Origin: Thermus islandicus DSM 21543
GTDB taxonomy: Bacteria; Deinococcota; Deinococci; Deinococcales; Thermaceae
Direction of reading: 5' to 3'
NCBI RefSeq assembly: GCF_000421625.1
Contig: NZ_ATXJ01000006.1
Coordinates: forward strand, 1 to 64,000
Length of the DNA stretch: 64,000 bases
The notes beneath the pieces were generated by a model that made no database searches, was not told where the DNA came from, and worked only from the letters and a program-made list of their open reading frames with translations. The translations under genes and the position numbers were made by a program. Shown one piece after another: positions 1 through 8,094 of this stretch (within the stretch, counting starts at the first letter, position 1; each line of letters starts with the position of its first letter).

Positions 1-397
1 CCGGGTTCACCCGGAGGAGGACCCGGGCTACCCGCAGGAGGTCGCCCTCGGAATCCAACACCACCCAAGGGGCCTTCTCCCGAAGCGTTCCCAGGGCTTC
101 TTCCGTCTTCACTGGGCCGTTCCAGAGCACCTCCTCGGGGCCAAACCCTGCCCGGTAGGCCCGGAGGATCTCCCCCAGGGAGACGGCCTCGGCTCCCAGG
201 CCCAGGGCGCGCAGGCGGCGTAGGAGGCCCAGACGGGGGTTGGCCTTGAGGGCGTAAAAGAGCCTGGCCTCGGGGAAGGCTTGCCTGAGCCTCTTTACCT
301 GGGCGGCGATGCGGGTCCAGTCGTAAGCGTAGAACGGGGTGGGAAAGCGCCCTAGGGCTTCCCGCACCGCTTGCAGAAAGGTAGGGCTCAGGGGCAT
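1..397 (-). CDS. lysA: PLP-dependent decarboxylase, diaminopimelate decarboxylase (LysA) type, 3' part outside window
   Basis: Reading leftward from an ATG at 397 gives 132 codons that run off the window edge without a stop. The N-terminus contains LFYALKANPRLGLLRRL, the fold-type III alanine-racemase-like barrel motif in which the lysine of the ALKAN box carries pyridoxal phosphate, followed by GLGAEAVSLGEI, the usual next strand. The family decarboxylates meso-diaminopimelate to lysine in the cytoplasm. Thermus is known to make lysine by the alpha-aminoadipate/LysW route and to use ornithine in its wall, so a different amino acid or carboxyspermidine-type substrate is possible. The C-terminal substrate-binding domain is not visible. 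Confidence 0.75.
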   Translation of the reverse strand, partial: MPLSPTFLQAVREALGRFPTPFYAYDWTRIAAQVKRLRQAFPEARLFYALKANPRLGLLRRLRALGLGAEAVSLGEILRAYRAGFGPEEVLWNGPVKTEEALGTLREKAPWVVLDSEGDLLRVARVLLRVNP

Positions 398-502
398 GCT
401 CAAGGTCCTCGAGGCGTTCCCCGTAAAGCCACGGGGGCCGCCCTAGGCCTCAGCCTACCGGCACGGGGTTCGCGGGGTGAGGTGCAGCGTGTCTTGTATC
501 TT

Positions 503-532
503 CGCGAAAGGTACATTTCGCGCATGTATAAT
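503..532 (+). promoter_or_regulatory. xerD promoter with palindrome
   Basis: A perfect -10 box TATAAT lies at 527-532, six bases before the ATG at 539, so the message is probably leaderless. Immediately upstream is an inverted repeat, CGCGAAA at 503-509 and TTTCGCG at 516-522 with a 6-nt spacer. It covers the -35/-10 spacer and could be an operator. No convincing -35 hexamer is visible. Confidence 0.6.
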
Positions 533-538
533 GCCCCC

Positions 539-1519
539 ATGCCCCCGGAGAAGCGCACGACCAAAACCCCGCCTCCAGAGCCAACCTGGGCCCTCTGGCA
601 GGCCCTTGGGATCGGGAAGGCCTGGGCGAGGGCCTACCTCGGCCACGCGGAAGCGTACCGTGGGGCCCTTGCCCCCTACGCGGAGTACCTGCTTCTGGAG
701 CGGGGCCACTCCCCAAGGGGGGTGCGACGCTACTTTCAGGACCTGGTCCTGTGGTTCCGCTTCCTCGAGGAGCGCGGCCTCCCGCCAGGCCCCGAAGCGG
801 TGCGCGCCCTCCTCCTAGAAAAGCGCTGGGCGGCGAGGCGGGTCCAGGGCTTCCTCGCCGCCCTGAGGGGGTACTACCGCTACTTGGCCCAGGTGCGGGG
901 GGAGGCCGCGGCGGACCCTACGGAGGGCATCGGCCGGCCCAAGGCGGGGAGGCGCCTTCCCCTGCACCCTGGCCCTGAAGAGCTGCGGCGCTTCCTCGAG
1001 GCCTTGTCCCAGGAGAAGGAGGCCCGGCTCCTCGTGGCCCTCGCCCGCTTCCTCTACGGCACGGGCCTCCGCATCTCCGAAGCCCTCTCCCTCAAGGGGC
1101 GGAACCTCCTCCTGGAGGCGGGCCGCCCCGTGGCGGTGCGGGTGGTGGGCAAGGGGAACAAGGAAAGGCTCGTGCCCCTTTCCAAGACGGCCCAGGAGGT
1201 TCTGGAGGCGCTGGGGCCGGCTCCCGGTAATGTGAGTATATTCACATTCTCGCAGGGCAGGCGCCGGGGCCACATTCCCTCTGCCCGCTGGGTGGAGGCC
1301 AAGTTTCGCGAAGCCGCCCTTAGGGCGGGCCTGGACCCCCGGCGGTTCACCCCCCACAAGCTCCGGCACGCCTACGCCACCCTCCTGGTGGAGATGGGGG
1401 CCGAACTGGACGCGGTAAAGGACCTCTTAGGCCACGAGTCCATCGCCACCACCCAGATCTACCTCCACGCCTCCCGGGAAAGGCTGAAGGAGGCGGCCTC
1501 GAGGCTCCCAGACCTCTAA
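539..1519 (+). CDS. xerD: Tyrosine recombinase, XerC/XerD type
   Basis: 326 residues. The N-terminal SAM-like core-binding domain (about 20-130) is followed by the catalytic domain with the full tyrosine-recombinase set: Arg in GTGLRISEAL, Lys in VVGKGNKER, HKLRH, the LGHESIATTQIY block with the nucleophilic Tyr. It would cut and rejoin DNA strands, as in chromosome dimer resolution at dif. The open frame extends upstream to 371, but the ATG at 539 follows a TATAAT box by six bases and gives the normal family length, so I use it. No attachment sites, transposase or phage genes are adjacent, which favours a housekeeping Xer over an integrase. An AT-rich palindrome lies inside the gene (1229-1248). 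Confidence 0.88.
   Translation: MPPEKRTTKTPPPEPTWALWQALGIGKAWARAYLGHAEAYRGALAPYAEYLLLERGHSPRGVRRYFQDLVLWFRFLEERGLPPGPEAVRALLLEKRWAARRVQGFLAALRGYYRYLAQVRGEAAADPTEGIGRPKAGRRLPLHPGPEELRRFLEALSQEKEARLLVALARFLYGTGLRISEALSLKGRNLLLEAGRPVAVRVVGKGNKERLVPLSKTAQEVLEALGPAPGNVSIFTFSQGRRRGHIPSARWVEAKFREAALRAGLDPRRFTPHKLRHAYATLLVEMGAELDAVKDLLGHESIATTQIYLHASRERLKEAASRLPDL
1229..1248. promoter_or_regulatory. Perfect CRP-type palindrome inside xerD
   Basis: AATGTGA (1229-1235), six bases GTATAT, TCACATT (1242-1248). This is an exact inverted repeat that matches the classical TGTGA-N6-TCACA box of CRP/FNR-family regulators. It forces the codons AGT and ATA, which are otherwise avoided in this GC-rich sequence. 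The protein segment encoded is a variable loop between the catalytic Lys and the HxxR box. Confidence 0.55.
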
Positions 1520-1528
1520 AAGGTGAGC

Positions 1529-1581
1529 CGGGACACTTGTCCCGCTGCCCTGGGTATGCTAACCTAACAAGCGATTGTTAG
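1529..1581 (+). promoter_or_regulatory. paaR promoter with TetR-type operator
   Basis: A -35-like TTGTCC (1537-1542) and -10-like TAACCT (1560-1565) are 17 bp apart. An inverted repeat CGGGACA/TGTCCCG spans 1529-1544 and a second, CTAACAA-GCGA-TTGTTAG, spans 1564-1581, ending two bases before the start codon. A close copy of the second palindrome, preceded by a GGGAC/GTCCC repeat, occurs in the transport/paaK operon promoter at 49839-49890. The likely ligand is the TetR protein encoded just downstream (autoregulation). Confidence 0.65.
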
Positions 1582-1583
1582 CC

Positions 1584-2168
1584 ATGGACCGGCGCAGCCA
1601 GATCCTCCAGATGGCCGGCCACCTTTTCAGCCAGCGGGGCTACCACGCCACCAGCATCCGCGACCTGGCCAAGGCCCTGAACCTCCAGGGGGGGAGCCTC
1701 TACGCCCACATCGCCTCCAAGGAGGAGCTCCTCCTGGAGGTGGTGCGCCAGGCCGCGGAAAGGTTCCAGAAGGTCTTGGAGGCTCTGCCCCCGGAAGACC
1801 CCGTGGCCCGGATGAAGGCCCTCGTCAAGGGGCATCTCCGGGTCATCGCCGAGGAGCTTCCCCGGGCCACGGTCTTCTTCCACGAGTGGAAGCACCTCTC
1901 CCCTCCCCTCCTCGAGGAGGCCAAGGCCCTGAGGCGCCGCTACGAGGAGGGGGTCCAGGGGGTGATTGCGGAAGGGGTGGAAAAGGGAGTGTTCCGGGTG
2001 GAGGACCTCCGCCTGGCCACCCTCTTCGTCCTCTCGGCCCTCAACTGGACCTACCAGTGGTACCGCAAGGACGGTCCCCTTTCCCTCGAGGCCCTGGCCG
2101 AGGCCTACGCCGGGATGCTCCTTAGAGCCCTGGGCGTGGAGGAAGGAGGCGAGGATGGTAAAGCTTAG
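1584..2168 (+). CDS. paaR: TetR-family repressor of phenylacetate genes
   Basis: 194 residues with a typical TetR helix-turn-helix at the N-terminus ([27 protein letters not shown], cited here as residues about 25-50) and a helical ligand-binding domain after it. It overlaps the start of paaA by 14 bases and so heads the paa operon. The ATG at 1584 is chosen over an in-frame TTG at 1575 because the latter lies inside the operator. By analogy with the known Thermus PaaR, it should release DNA when phenylacetyl-CoA accumulates; the ligand is an inference from context, the family is clear from sequence. Confidence 0.85.
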   Translation: MDRRSQILQMAGHLFSQRGYHATSIRDLAKALNLQGGSLYAHIASKEELLLEVVRQAAERFQKVLEALPPEDPVARMKALVKGHLRVIAEELPRATVFFHEWKHLSPPLLEEAKALRRRYEEGVQGVIAEGVEKGVFRVEDLRLATLFVLSALNWTYQWYRKDGPLSLEALAEAYAGMLLRALGVEEGGEDGKA

Positions 2169-3126
2169 GATCGGTTACCCCGAGGACCCGGACTACCAGG
2201 AGAGGCTTGCGGAGTTTGAGGCGAGGATCGCCCGGGGGGAGAAGATTGAGCCCGGGGACTGGATGCCTGCGGAGTACCGGCGCCAGCTCATCCGCATGAT
2301 CTCCCAGCACGCCCACAGCGAGTGGGTGGGGATGCTCCCCGAGGGCGCCTGGATCCCCCGGGCCCCCTCCCTAAGGCGGAAGCTCATCCTCCTGGCCAAG
2401 GTCCAGGACGAGGCGGGGCACGGCCAGTACCTCTACCACGCCGCCGAAACCCTAGGGGTGAGCCGGGAGGAGATGGTGGCGGCGCTCCTTTCGGGCAAGG
2501 CCAAGTACTCCAACATCTTCAACTACCCCACCCTTACCTGGGCGGATGTAAGCATCATCGGCTGGCTGGTGGACGGCATGGCCATCAAGAACCAGACCAT
2601 GCTGGCCCAGTGCTCCTACGGCCCCTACTCCCGGGCCATGGTGCGCATCTGCGCCGAGGAGACCTTCCACCACAAGCAGGGGAAGGAGGCCGTCCTCCTC
2701 TACGCGAAAGGCTCCCGCAAGCAGCGCCAGATGGTCCAAGACGCCCTGAACCGCTGGTGGTGGCCCACCCTGATGATGGCGGGGCCCCACGACACCGACT
2801 CCCCCCACACCCCCCTCCTCCTCCGCTGGGGCATCAAGACCAAGACCAACGACCAGATCCGGCAGGAGTTCCTGAACGAGCACGTGCCCGAGCTCTTGGA
2901 GGCGGGGCTCACTATCCCCGACCCCCACCTCCGTTACGACGAGAAGACGGGGAACTGGGTCCACGGCCCCATCCCCTGGGACGAGTTCTGGAAGGTGATC
3001 AACGGGGAAGGCCCCATGAACCGGCACCGCCTCGAGGCGAGGAGGAAGGCCCACGAGGAGGGGCGCTGGGTCCGGGAGGCCATGGAGGCCTACGCCAAGA
3101 GGCGGCTCGCCCAGGCCGCGGACTAG
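2155..3126 (+). CDS. paaA: Phenylacetyl-CoA 1,2-epoxidase, catalytic subunit PaaA
   Basis: 323 residues. This di-iron subunit inserts one oxygen atom into the aromatic ring of phenylacetyl-CoA, giving the ring-1,2-epoxide in the cytoplasm. The iron ligands of the ferritin-like four-helix bundle are visible: DEAGH at residues 85-89 and EETFHH at 168-173. Length matches the family. The ATG at 2155 lies within the end of the TetR gene, and the coupled overlap with paaB-paaC-paaD downstream shows one transcription unit. A longer open frame from 1966 is only the shadow of the TetR gene in another frame. Confidence 0.95.
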   Translation: MVKLRIGYPEDPDYQERLAEFEARIARGEKIEPGDWMPAEYRRQLIRMISQHAHSEWVGMLPEGAWIPRAPSLRRKLILLAKVQDEAGHGQYLYHAAETLGVSREEMVAALLSGKAKYSNIFNYPTLTWADVSIIGWLVDGMAIKNQTMLAQCSYGPYSRAMVRICAEETFHHKQGKEAVLLYAKGSRKQRQMVQDALNRWWWPTLMMAGPHDTDSPHTPLLLRWGIKTKTNDQIRQEFLNEHVPELLEAGLTIPDPHLRYDEKTGNWVHGPIPWDEFWKVINGEGPMNRHRLEARRKAHEEGRWVREAMEAYAKRRLAQAAD

Positions 3127-3135
3127 GGAGGCCTT

Positions 3136-3657
3136 ATGTGGGGGACCGAGTGGCCCCGGTTTGAGGTGATCAAGCAGGACACCGAGAGGAGCCTGCCCCA
3201 GATGGTGGGCTCGGTGCACGCCGCAGACCCCGAGCACGCCCTCCTCCTGGCCCGGCACGTCTTCGTGAGGCGGCCTTCGGCCTACGCCCTCTTTGTGGCC
3301 CCAGCGGAGGCCTTCTTCCACGTGAGCCAGGAGGGCCTCAAGGACCCGAAGGCCCTGGAGGGGCCTCTAGGGGAGGAGGAGGCCTACTGGGTCTTCGCCA
3401 AACGGAGCCACCGCCGGAGCATGGTCTACGGGGATCTGGTGGGCCGCTTCCTGGCCCGAAGCCCCCAGGAGGCGGTGAAGGAGGCCCTGCTCCAAGGCGG
3501 GGGCGTGGCCTTTTGGGCGGTGCCGGAAAGGCTCCTCGTGGGCACCGAGCCCACGCCGGAGGTGGTGGAGAGCTGGTTCGCCCCGGCCAAGGACAAGACC
3601 TACCGCCTCCAGAGCTACTACGGGCTGATCACCGCCAAGGAGGTGGCGGATGCTTGA
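3136..3657 (+). CDS. paaB: Phenylacetyl-CoA epoxidase subunit PaaB, apparently with a duplicated domain
   Basis: 173 residues, almost twice the usual length of about 95. The first part ([10 protein letters not shown] through [10 protein letters not shown], residues 5-55) is standard PaaB. The second ([10 protein letters not shown] through [10 protein letters not shown], about 80-130) follows the same pattern, including the hydrophobic strand, a VG step, the SPQEA helix start and a closing strand, and ends with a YRLQSYYGL segment like the PaaB C-terminus. I read this as an internal duplication. PaaB is a small bridging subunit of the PaaABCE monooxygenase. Start has a GGGAGG ribosome site, and the end overlaps paaC by eight bases. 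Confidence 0.88.
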   Translation: MWGTEWPRFEVIKQDTERSLPQMVGSVHAADPEHALLLARHVFVRRPSAYALFVAPAEAFFHVSQEGLKDPKALEGPLGEEEAYWVFAKRSHRRSMVYGDLVGRFLARSPQEAVKEALLQGGGVAFWAVPERLLVGTEPTPEVVESWFAPAKDKTYRLQSYYGLITAKEVADA

Positions 3658-4429
3658 CCCCCGCCTGAAGGAGGCCCTCATCGCCAAGCTCACCGCCTTG
3701 GCCGACGACGAGGTGGTCCTGGCCCAGCGCCTCTCCGAGTGGGTGGCCCACGCCCCCATCCTCGAGGAGGACATCGCCATCGCCAACCTGGCCCAGGACG
3801 AGCTGGGCCACGCCAAGCTCTACCTGGAGCTGAGGCGCGAGCTGGAGGGGTCCGACCCCGGTCACGCGGAAGCGTATCTTGATGAGCTCGTCTTCCTGCG
3901 GGACCCCTTGGAGTACCAAAACGCCGTCCTGGTGGAGCTTCCCAAGGGGGACTGGGCCTTCACCATGGTCCGGCAGTACCTTTTTGACCTCTATGAGAAC
4001 CTCTGGCTTTCCGAGGCTGGGCGGAGCGCCTATAGGCCCCTCGCGGAGGTGGCGGAGAGGGCCCTCAAGGAGGAGCGCTTCCACCTTAGGCACTCTGCCC
4101 TCTGGGTGGAAAGGCTCGGCCAGGGGACGGAGGAAAGCCACGCCCGGGCAGAGAGGGCCCTGGAGGTCCTCTTCCCCTACGCCAAGCAGCTCTTCGTGCC
4201 CCTCCCCGGGGAGGAGGAGCTTTGGACGGCGGGGTACGTGCCGGACCTGAGGGCCCTCGAGGCCCGCTACCTGGAGGAGGCCGCCCGCCACCTCACCCGC
4301 TCCGGGCTCAGGCTGCCGGAAGGGGGGTACGTGCCCAAGAGCCGCAAGGAGCACACGGAGTACCTGTGGTCCCTCCTCGCGGAGATGCAGTCCGTGGCCC
4401 GCTGGGATAAGGAGGCGAAGGCGTGGTAG
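3650..4429 (+). CDS. paaC: Phenylacetyl-CoA epoxidase structural subunit PaaC
   Basis: 259 residues. PaaC is a ferritin-like subunit that pairs with PaaA but has lost catalytic iron in characterised homologues. The helix with [12 protein letters not shown] (about residues 47-58) and the later KEERFHLRH helix mark the family. Translation is coupled at both ends: eight bases of overlap with paaB and seven with paaD. Length is as expected. Confidence 0.93.
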   Translation: MLDPRLKEALIAKLTALADDEVVLAQRLSEWVAHAPILEEDIAIANLAQDELGHAKLYLELRRELEGSDPGHAEAYLDELVFLRDPLEYQNAVLVELPKGDWAFTMVRQYLFDLYENLWLSEAGRSAYRPLAEVAERALKEERFHLRHSALWVERLGQGTEESHARAERALEVLFPYAKQLFVPLPGEEELWTAGYVPDLRALEARYLEEAARHLTRSGLRLPEGGYVPKSRKEHTEYLWSLLAEMQSVARWDKEAKAW

Positions 4430-4878
4430 CGCGGTACTGGGAGGCCCTAAAGGGGGTGAAGGATCCGGAAATCCCCGTCCTCAACATCGTGGAGATGGGG
4501 ATGGTCCTGGGGGTGGAGGCCGAGGGGGAAAGGGTCAGGGTGCGCTTCCGCCCCACCTTCTCCGGCTGCCCGGCCCTGCAGACCATCCGGGAAGAAATCG
4601 TGAGGGCCCTCAAGGAGGCGGGGGCAGGGGAGGTGGAGGTGGAGGAGGCCAGGGCCCCTTGGAGCACCGAGGCCATGACCGAGGAGGCCAAGGCCAAGCT
4701 CCGAGGCTACGGCATCGCCCCACCCCTCCCCCTCCCCATGGCGGGGGAAGACCCCGCCTGCCCCCGGTGCGGAAGCCGGGAGGTGGCCCTCAAGAACCCC
4801 TTCGGGACCACCCTGTGCAAGAGGCTCTACCAGTGCGCCGCTTGCGGCGAGGTCTTTGAGGCCTTCAAGACGGTCTGA
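4423..4878 (+). CDS. paaD: PaaD, Fe-S/metal maturation protein of the phenylacetyl-CoA epoxidase
   Basis: 151 residues, GTG start at 4423. The N-terminal half is a MIP18/DUF59 domain ([17 protein letters not shown], then FSGCPA with its conserved Cys). The C-terminal half has two CxxC pairs, CPRCGS and CAACGE, as in PaaD. The protein is thought to help assemble the metal centre of the epoxidase. It overlaps paaC by seven bases. The oxidoreductase paaE, which usually follows paaD, is absent here; the electron donor must be encoded elsewhere. Confidence 0.9.
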   Translation: MVARYWEALKGVKDPEIPVLNIVEMGMVLGVEAEGERVRVRFRPTFSGCPALQTIREEIVRALKEAGAGEVEVEEARAPWSTEAMTEEAKAKLRGYGIAPPLPLPMAGEDPACPRCGSREVALKNPFGTTLCKRLYQCAACGEVFEAFKTV

Positions 4879-4891
4879 GAAAGGAAAAGCG

Positions 4892-6883
4892 ATGAAGCTC
4901 CAAAGCTACCTTATGGGGGAGTGGCGGGAGGGCCAGGGAGAGGGCACTCCCGTGCGGGACGCGAGCACAGGGGAGGTCCTGGCCTACGTCACGGCCCAGG
5001 GCCTGCCCCTGAAGGAAGCGGTGGCCTGGGGCCGCGAGGTGGGGGGGAAGGCCCTTTCCGCCCTGGGCTTCCAGGAGCGAGGCCGGAGGCTTAGGGCCCT
5101 CGCCCAGTACCTCTCGGAGAGGAAGGAGGCCCTTTACCGCCTCTACGCCACCACGGGGGGTACCAGGCGGGACGCCTGGTACGACGTGGACGGGGGAATC
5201 GGGGTCCTCTACACGTATAGCTCCTTGGCCCGCAGCCTCCCCGAGGGAAACCTCCTCCCCGAGGAGGACTTCCTCCCCCTCTCCCGGGACCTCTCCTTCC
5301 AGGGGCGGCACGTCCTTGCCCCCAAGGGGGGGATCACCGTCCAGATCAACGCCTTCAACTTCCCTGTCTGGGGGCTTCTGGAGAAGTTCGCCCCCGCCTT
5401 CCTTGCTGGGGTTCCCACCCTGGCGAAGCCCGCCACCCCCACGGCCCACGTGGCCGAGGCCCTGGCGCGGATGATGCTGGAGTCGGGCCTCCTCCCCGAA
5501 GGGAGCCTCCAGCTCCTTTCGGGAAGCGTGGGGGACCTCCTGGACGCCCTGGACTACCGGGACAGCGTCTTCTTCACCGGGTCCAAGGCCACCGCGGACC
5601 GGCTCCGCCGCCACCCGGCCTTCCTGGAGCGGGGGGCTCTCTTCAACGCCGAGGCCGACTCCCTAAACCCCGCCCTCCTGGGGGAGGAGGCTACGGAGGA
5701 GGAGCTTAAGCGCCTCGCCCAGGAGATCGCCCAGGAGCTCGCCATCAAGACGGGGCAGCGGTGCACCGCCATCCGCCGGGTCCTGGCGCCCAAGGACCGC
5801 CTCGAGGCCCTCCTTCAGGCCACCCGGGAGCGCCTGGAGACCTTAAGGCCCGGCGACCCCCGGGAGGAAGGGGTGGACCTTGGGCCCCTCGCCTCCCTGG
5901 AGCAGAAGGCCGAGGTGGAGCGGGCGGTGGAGGCCCTTTTGCAGGCCGGGGCCCGGGTTTACTGGGCCCACCCCGGGAGGCGGGACGGGGCCTTCTTCCC
6001 CCCCACCCTCCTCCTCGCCGAGGACCCCTGGCCCGAGGCCCTGCACCAGGTGGAGCCCTTCGGCCCCGTGGCCACCTTCTTTCCCTACCGAACCCGGGAG
6101 GAGGCGGCGAGGCTCGCCGCCCTGGGCGGGGGAAGCCTCGTGGCCACCGTGGCCACGAAGGATCCGGAGGAGGCCCGCTTCTACCTGGAGGCCCTCGCCC
6201 CCCACGTGGGGCGGCTTCACTTCCTGAACGCCCGCACCGCAGCCTCCTCCACGGGGCACGGCTCCCCCCTCCCCCGCCTCCTCCACGGGGGGCCGGGGCG
6301 GGCCGGGGGCGGGGAGGAGCTTGGGGGCCTTCTCTCGGTGAGGCGGCACCTCCAGCGCCTTGCCCTCCAGGCCGACCCTTGGCTCCTCTCCGCCCTCACG
6401 GGGGAGCACGCCAAGGGGGCGGAAAGGCCCGCAAGCGTCCACCCCTTCCGCAAGGCCTACGAGGACCTCGAGGTGGGCGAGACCCTCACCACCCACCGCC
6501 GCACCGTCACCGAGGCGGACATCACCCTTTTCTCCGCCCTCTCCTGGGACCACTTCTACGCCCACACCGACGAGCTCGCTGCCAAGGAGAGCCTCTTCGG
6601 CAAGCGGGTGGCCCACGGCTACTTCGTCCTCTCGGCGGCGGCGGGCCTTTTTGTGGATCCGGCCCCGGGCCCGGTGCTGGCCAACTACGGCCTCGAGGGC
6701 CTGCGCTTTCTGGAACCCGTGGCCGCGGGGGACACCCTCCAGGCCCGGCTCACCGTGAAGCGCAAGCGGCCCCGGGACGAGAAGGCGGGCGTGGTGGAGT
6801 GGGCCGTGGAGGTGGTGAACCAGGAGGGCAAGACCGTGGCCGCCTACACCGTCCTCACCCTGGTGGCCCGTAAGGGCGCTTAG
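4892..6883 (+). CDS. paaZ: PaaZ, bifunctional oxepin-CoA hydrolase / semialdehyde dehydrogenase
   Basis: 663 residues, two fused domains. Residues about 1-510 are an aldehyde dehydrogenase with the catalytic Cys at 291 (KTGQRCTAI). Residues about 525-663 are a MaoC/R-hydratase domain (TEADITLFSALSWDHFYAHTDE, quoted in part: SALSWDHFYAH; then RVAHGYFVLS). Together they open the oxepin-CoA ring and oxidise the resulting aldehyde to 3-oxo-5,6-dehydrosuberyl-CoA. ATG at 4892 follows AAAGGAAAAG, 13 bases after paaD. The later beta-oxidation-type steps are not encoded next to it. Confidence 0.93.
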   Translation: MKLQSYLMGEWREGQGEGTPVRDASTGEVLAYVTAQGLPLKEAVAWGREVGGKALSALGFQERGRRLRALAQYLSERKEALYRLYATTGGTRRDAWYDVDGGIGVLYTYSSLARSLPEGNLLPEEDFLPLSRDLSFQGRHVLAPKGGITVQINAFNFPVWGLLEKFAPAFLAGVPTLAKPATPTAHVAEALARMMLESGLLPEGSLQLLSGSVGDLLDALDYRDSVFFTGSKATADRLRRHPAFLERGALFNAEADSLNPALLGEEATEEELKRLAQEIAQELAIKTGQRCTAIRRVLAPKDRLEALLQATRERLETLRPGDPREEGVDLGPLASLEQKAEVERAVEALLQAGARVYWAHPGRRDGAFFPPTLLLAEDPWPEALHQVEPFGPVATFFPYRTREEAARLAALGGGSLVATVATKDPEEARFYLEALAPHVGRLHFLNARTAASSTGHGSPLPRLLHGGPGRAGGGEELGGLLSVRRHLQRLALQADPWLLSALTGEHAKGAERPASVHPFRKAYEDLEVGETLTTHRRTVTEADITLFSALSWDHFYAHTDELAAKESLFGKRVAHGYFVLSAAAGLFVDPAPGPVLANYGLEGLRFLEPVAAGDTLQARLTVKRKRPRDEKAGVVEWAVEVVNQEGKTVAAYTVLTLVARKGA

Positions 6884-6891
6884 GCCCGTGC

Positions 6892-6897
6892 TACCAT
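6892..6897 (+). promoter_or_regulatory. -10 box of the HxlR gene
   Basis: TACCAT six bases before the ATG at 6904, the leaderless spacing repeated across this window. It suggests the HxlR regulator has its own promoter in addition to read-through from paaZ. Confidence 0.45.
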
Positions 6898-6903
6898 AGG
6901 TGC

Positions 6904-7227
6904 ATGGGCGAGCCCGGCGCCTTCTGCCCCGTCTACGCTGCCTTGAACCTCCTCCAGGAGAAGTGGACGCTCCACATCGTTCGCGCTCTCCTGGAGGGGC
7001 CTAAGGGCTTCAACGAGCTGGCCCGGGCCGTGGGCGGGGTAAACCCGGCCACCCTCTCCCAGCGCCTGGAGCACCTGGTGGCGGTGGGGGTGGTGGAGAA
7101 GCGGGTGGAGTCCCACATGCCTCCCCGCACCCGCTACCGGCTCACGGAGGCAGGCCGGGAACTGGAGGCGGTGATCGCCGCCATAGAGGGCTGGGCGCGG
7201 AGGCACCTCCGCGCCCCCGTGGCCTAG
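6904..7227 (+). CDS. HxlR-family transcriptional regulator
   Basis: 107 residues with the single winged-helix domain of the HxlR/MarR-like family: a Cys near the N-terminus (FCPVYAALNLLQEKWTLHIV), the recognition helix LSQRLEHLVAVGVVEK, the wing RTRYRLTEAG. Such proteins are dimeric repressors or activators that often sense aldehydes or electrophiles through the N-terminal cysteine. It sits directly after paaZ, which makes reactive aldehyde intermediates, so a role in that operon is plausible but unproven. Its end overlaps the nadB remnant on the other strand. Confidence 0.85.
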   Translation: MGEPGAFCPVYAALNLLQEKWTLHIVRALLEGPKGFNELARAVGGVNPATLSQRLEHLVAVGVVEKRVESHMPPRTRYRLTEAGRELEAVIAAIEGWARRHLRAPVA

Positions 7228-8094
7228 CCCTCGCCCCGGGGGACCCGGCGGAGCTGGAGGCCTTGGGCCTCGAGGGGGTAAGCCTCCTCCCAAGCCCCGG
7301 GGAAATCCTCGCGGACGTGGGCCCCGCGGCTTTCCTCCCGGGCCAGGAGTCTCGCCAAGAGGAGGAGGCTTCCCGCCTCCAGCTCGGCTCGGCTGGCCAG
7401 GCGGAGGAAGGCCCGGAGCTCCTCCCCCCGCCAAGGCCTCCATGGACCTCCGGAGGAGCGGCCAGGGCGGGAAGGGGTTCGGCCCGAGGGGGGAAGGCCA
7501 AGTCCCCTAGGGCCGCCTTCGCCGCCCGTTCCCCCATGACCAAGCCCTCGAGGAGGCTGTTGGAGGCCAGGCGGTTCGCCCCGTGGAAGCCGGTGGAGGC
7601 CACCTCCCCGGCGGCGTAGAGCCCGGGGACCCCGATGTAGCCCCGGGGGTCCACCTTCACCCCGCCCACGGCGTAGTGGGCCACGGGGAGGGGCTCCCTC
7701 AGGGGGTCAAGGCCGAGCGCCCGGGCCCGGGCCACCACCGTGGGGAAGCGCTCCTCCAGGTGGGGGATGGGCCGGAGGTCCAGGTACACCCCGCCCGTCT
7801 CCCTCCCCTCCCGGAAGACCGCCCGGGCCCCCACGTCCCGGGGGGCGAGCTCCCCCAGGGGGTCATAGCGGGGCATGAAGCGTTCCCCGCGGCGGTTCAG
7901 GAGCAGGGCCCCCTCCCCCCGGCAGGCCTCGGAGACCAGGGAGCCCTCCGGCAGGGCCGTGGGGTGAAACTGGACGAACTCCAGGTCGCGGAGCACCGCC
8001 CCCGCCCGCCAGGCCAGGGCCATCCCGTCCCCGGTGGCCCCTCGAGGGTTCGTGGTCACGGGGAAGAGCTTGCGCCAAGGCTTCCCCACGCATC
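7224..8094 (-). pseudogene. nadB: L-aspartate oxidase (nadB) remnant
   Basis: Recognisable NadB core: FPVTTNPRGATGDGMALAWR, EFVQFHPTALPEG, HYAVGGVKVD, GLYAAGEVASTGFHGANRLA (all within 7500-8070). The FAD-binding N-terminal third is gone, replaced at 8094 by vapC. Near 7440 the frame shifts: the C-terminal helices (ELRAFLRLASRAELEAG, then REESRGAHVREDFP) continue in another frame down to a TAG at 7224-7226, and the segment just before them seems deleted. The enzyme would oxidise aspartate to iminoaspartate for quinolinate. With no N-terminus and a shifted C-terminus it cannot be active. No nadA is visible. Confidence 0.85.

Noticed and set aside
1229-1248. dif recombination site in or near xerD
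   Set aside because: The 7-6-7 symmetry and TA-rich core resemble dif geometry, but the arms match the TGTGA/TCACA CRP box exactly and not the XerC/XerD arm sequences I know. Without GC-skew data I prefer a regulator site.
539-1519. Recombinase as integrase of a mobile element carrying the aromatic genes
   Set aside because: No att repeats, tRNA target or phage genes are near, and codon use of the paa genes matches the rest of the window.
2322-3321. Long overlapping open frames opposite or across paaA, and many others like them through the window
   Set aside because: GC-rich codon use opens long shadow frames on all strands. These are Pro/Gly/Arg or His/Gly/Val-rich, match no family and lie over clear genes.
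7142-8089. A complete NadB-like protein of 315 residues
   Set aside because: It lacks the FAD-binding N-terminus, and its last 90 residues are frame-shifted noise (Arg/Ser/Gly-rich); the real C-terminus is in another frame.
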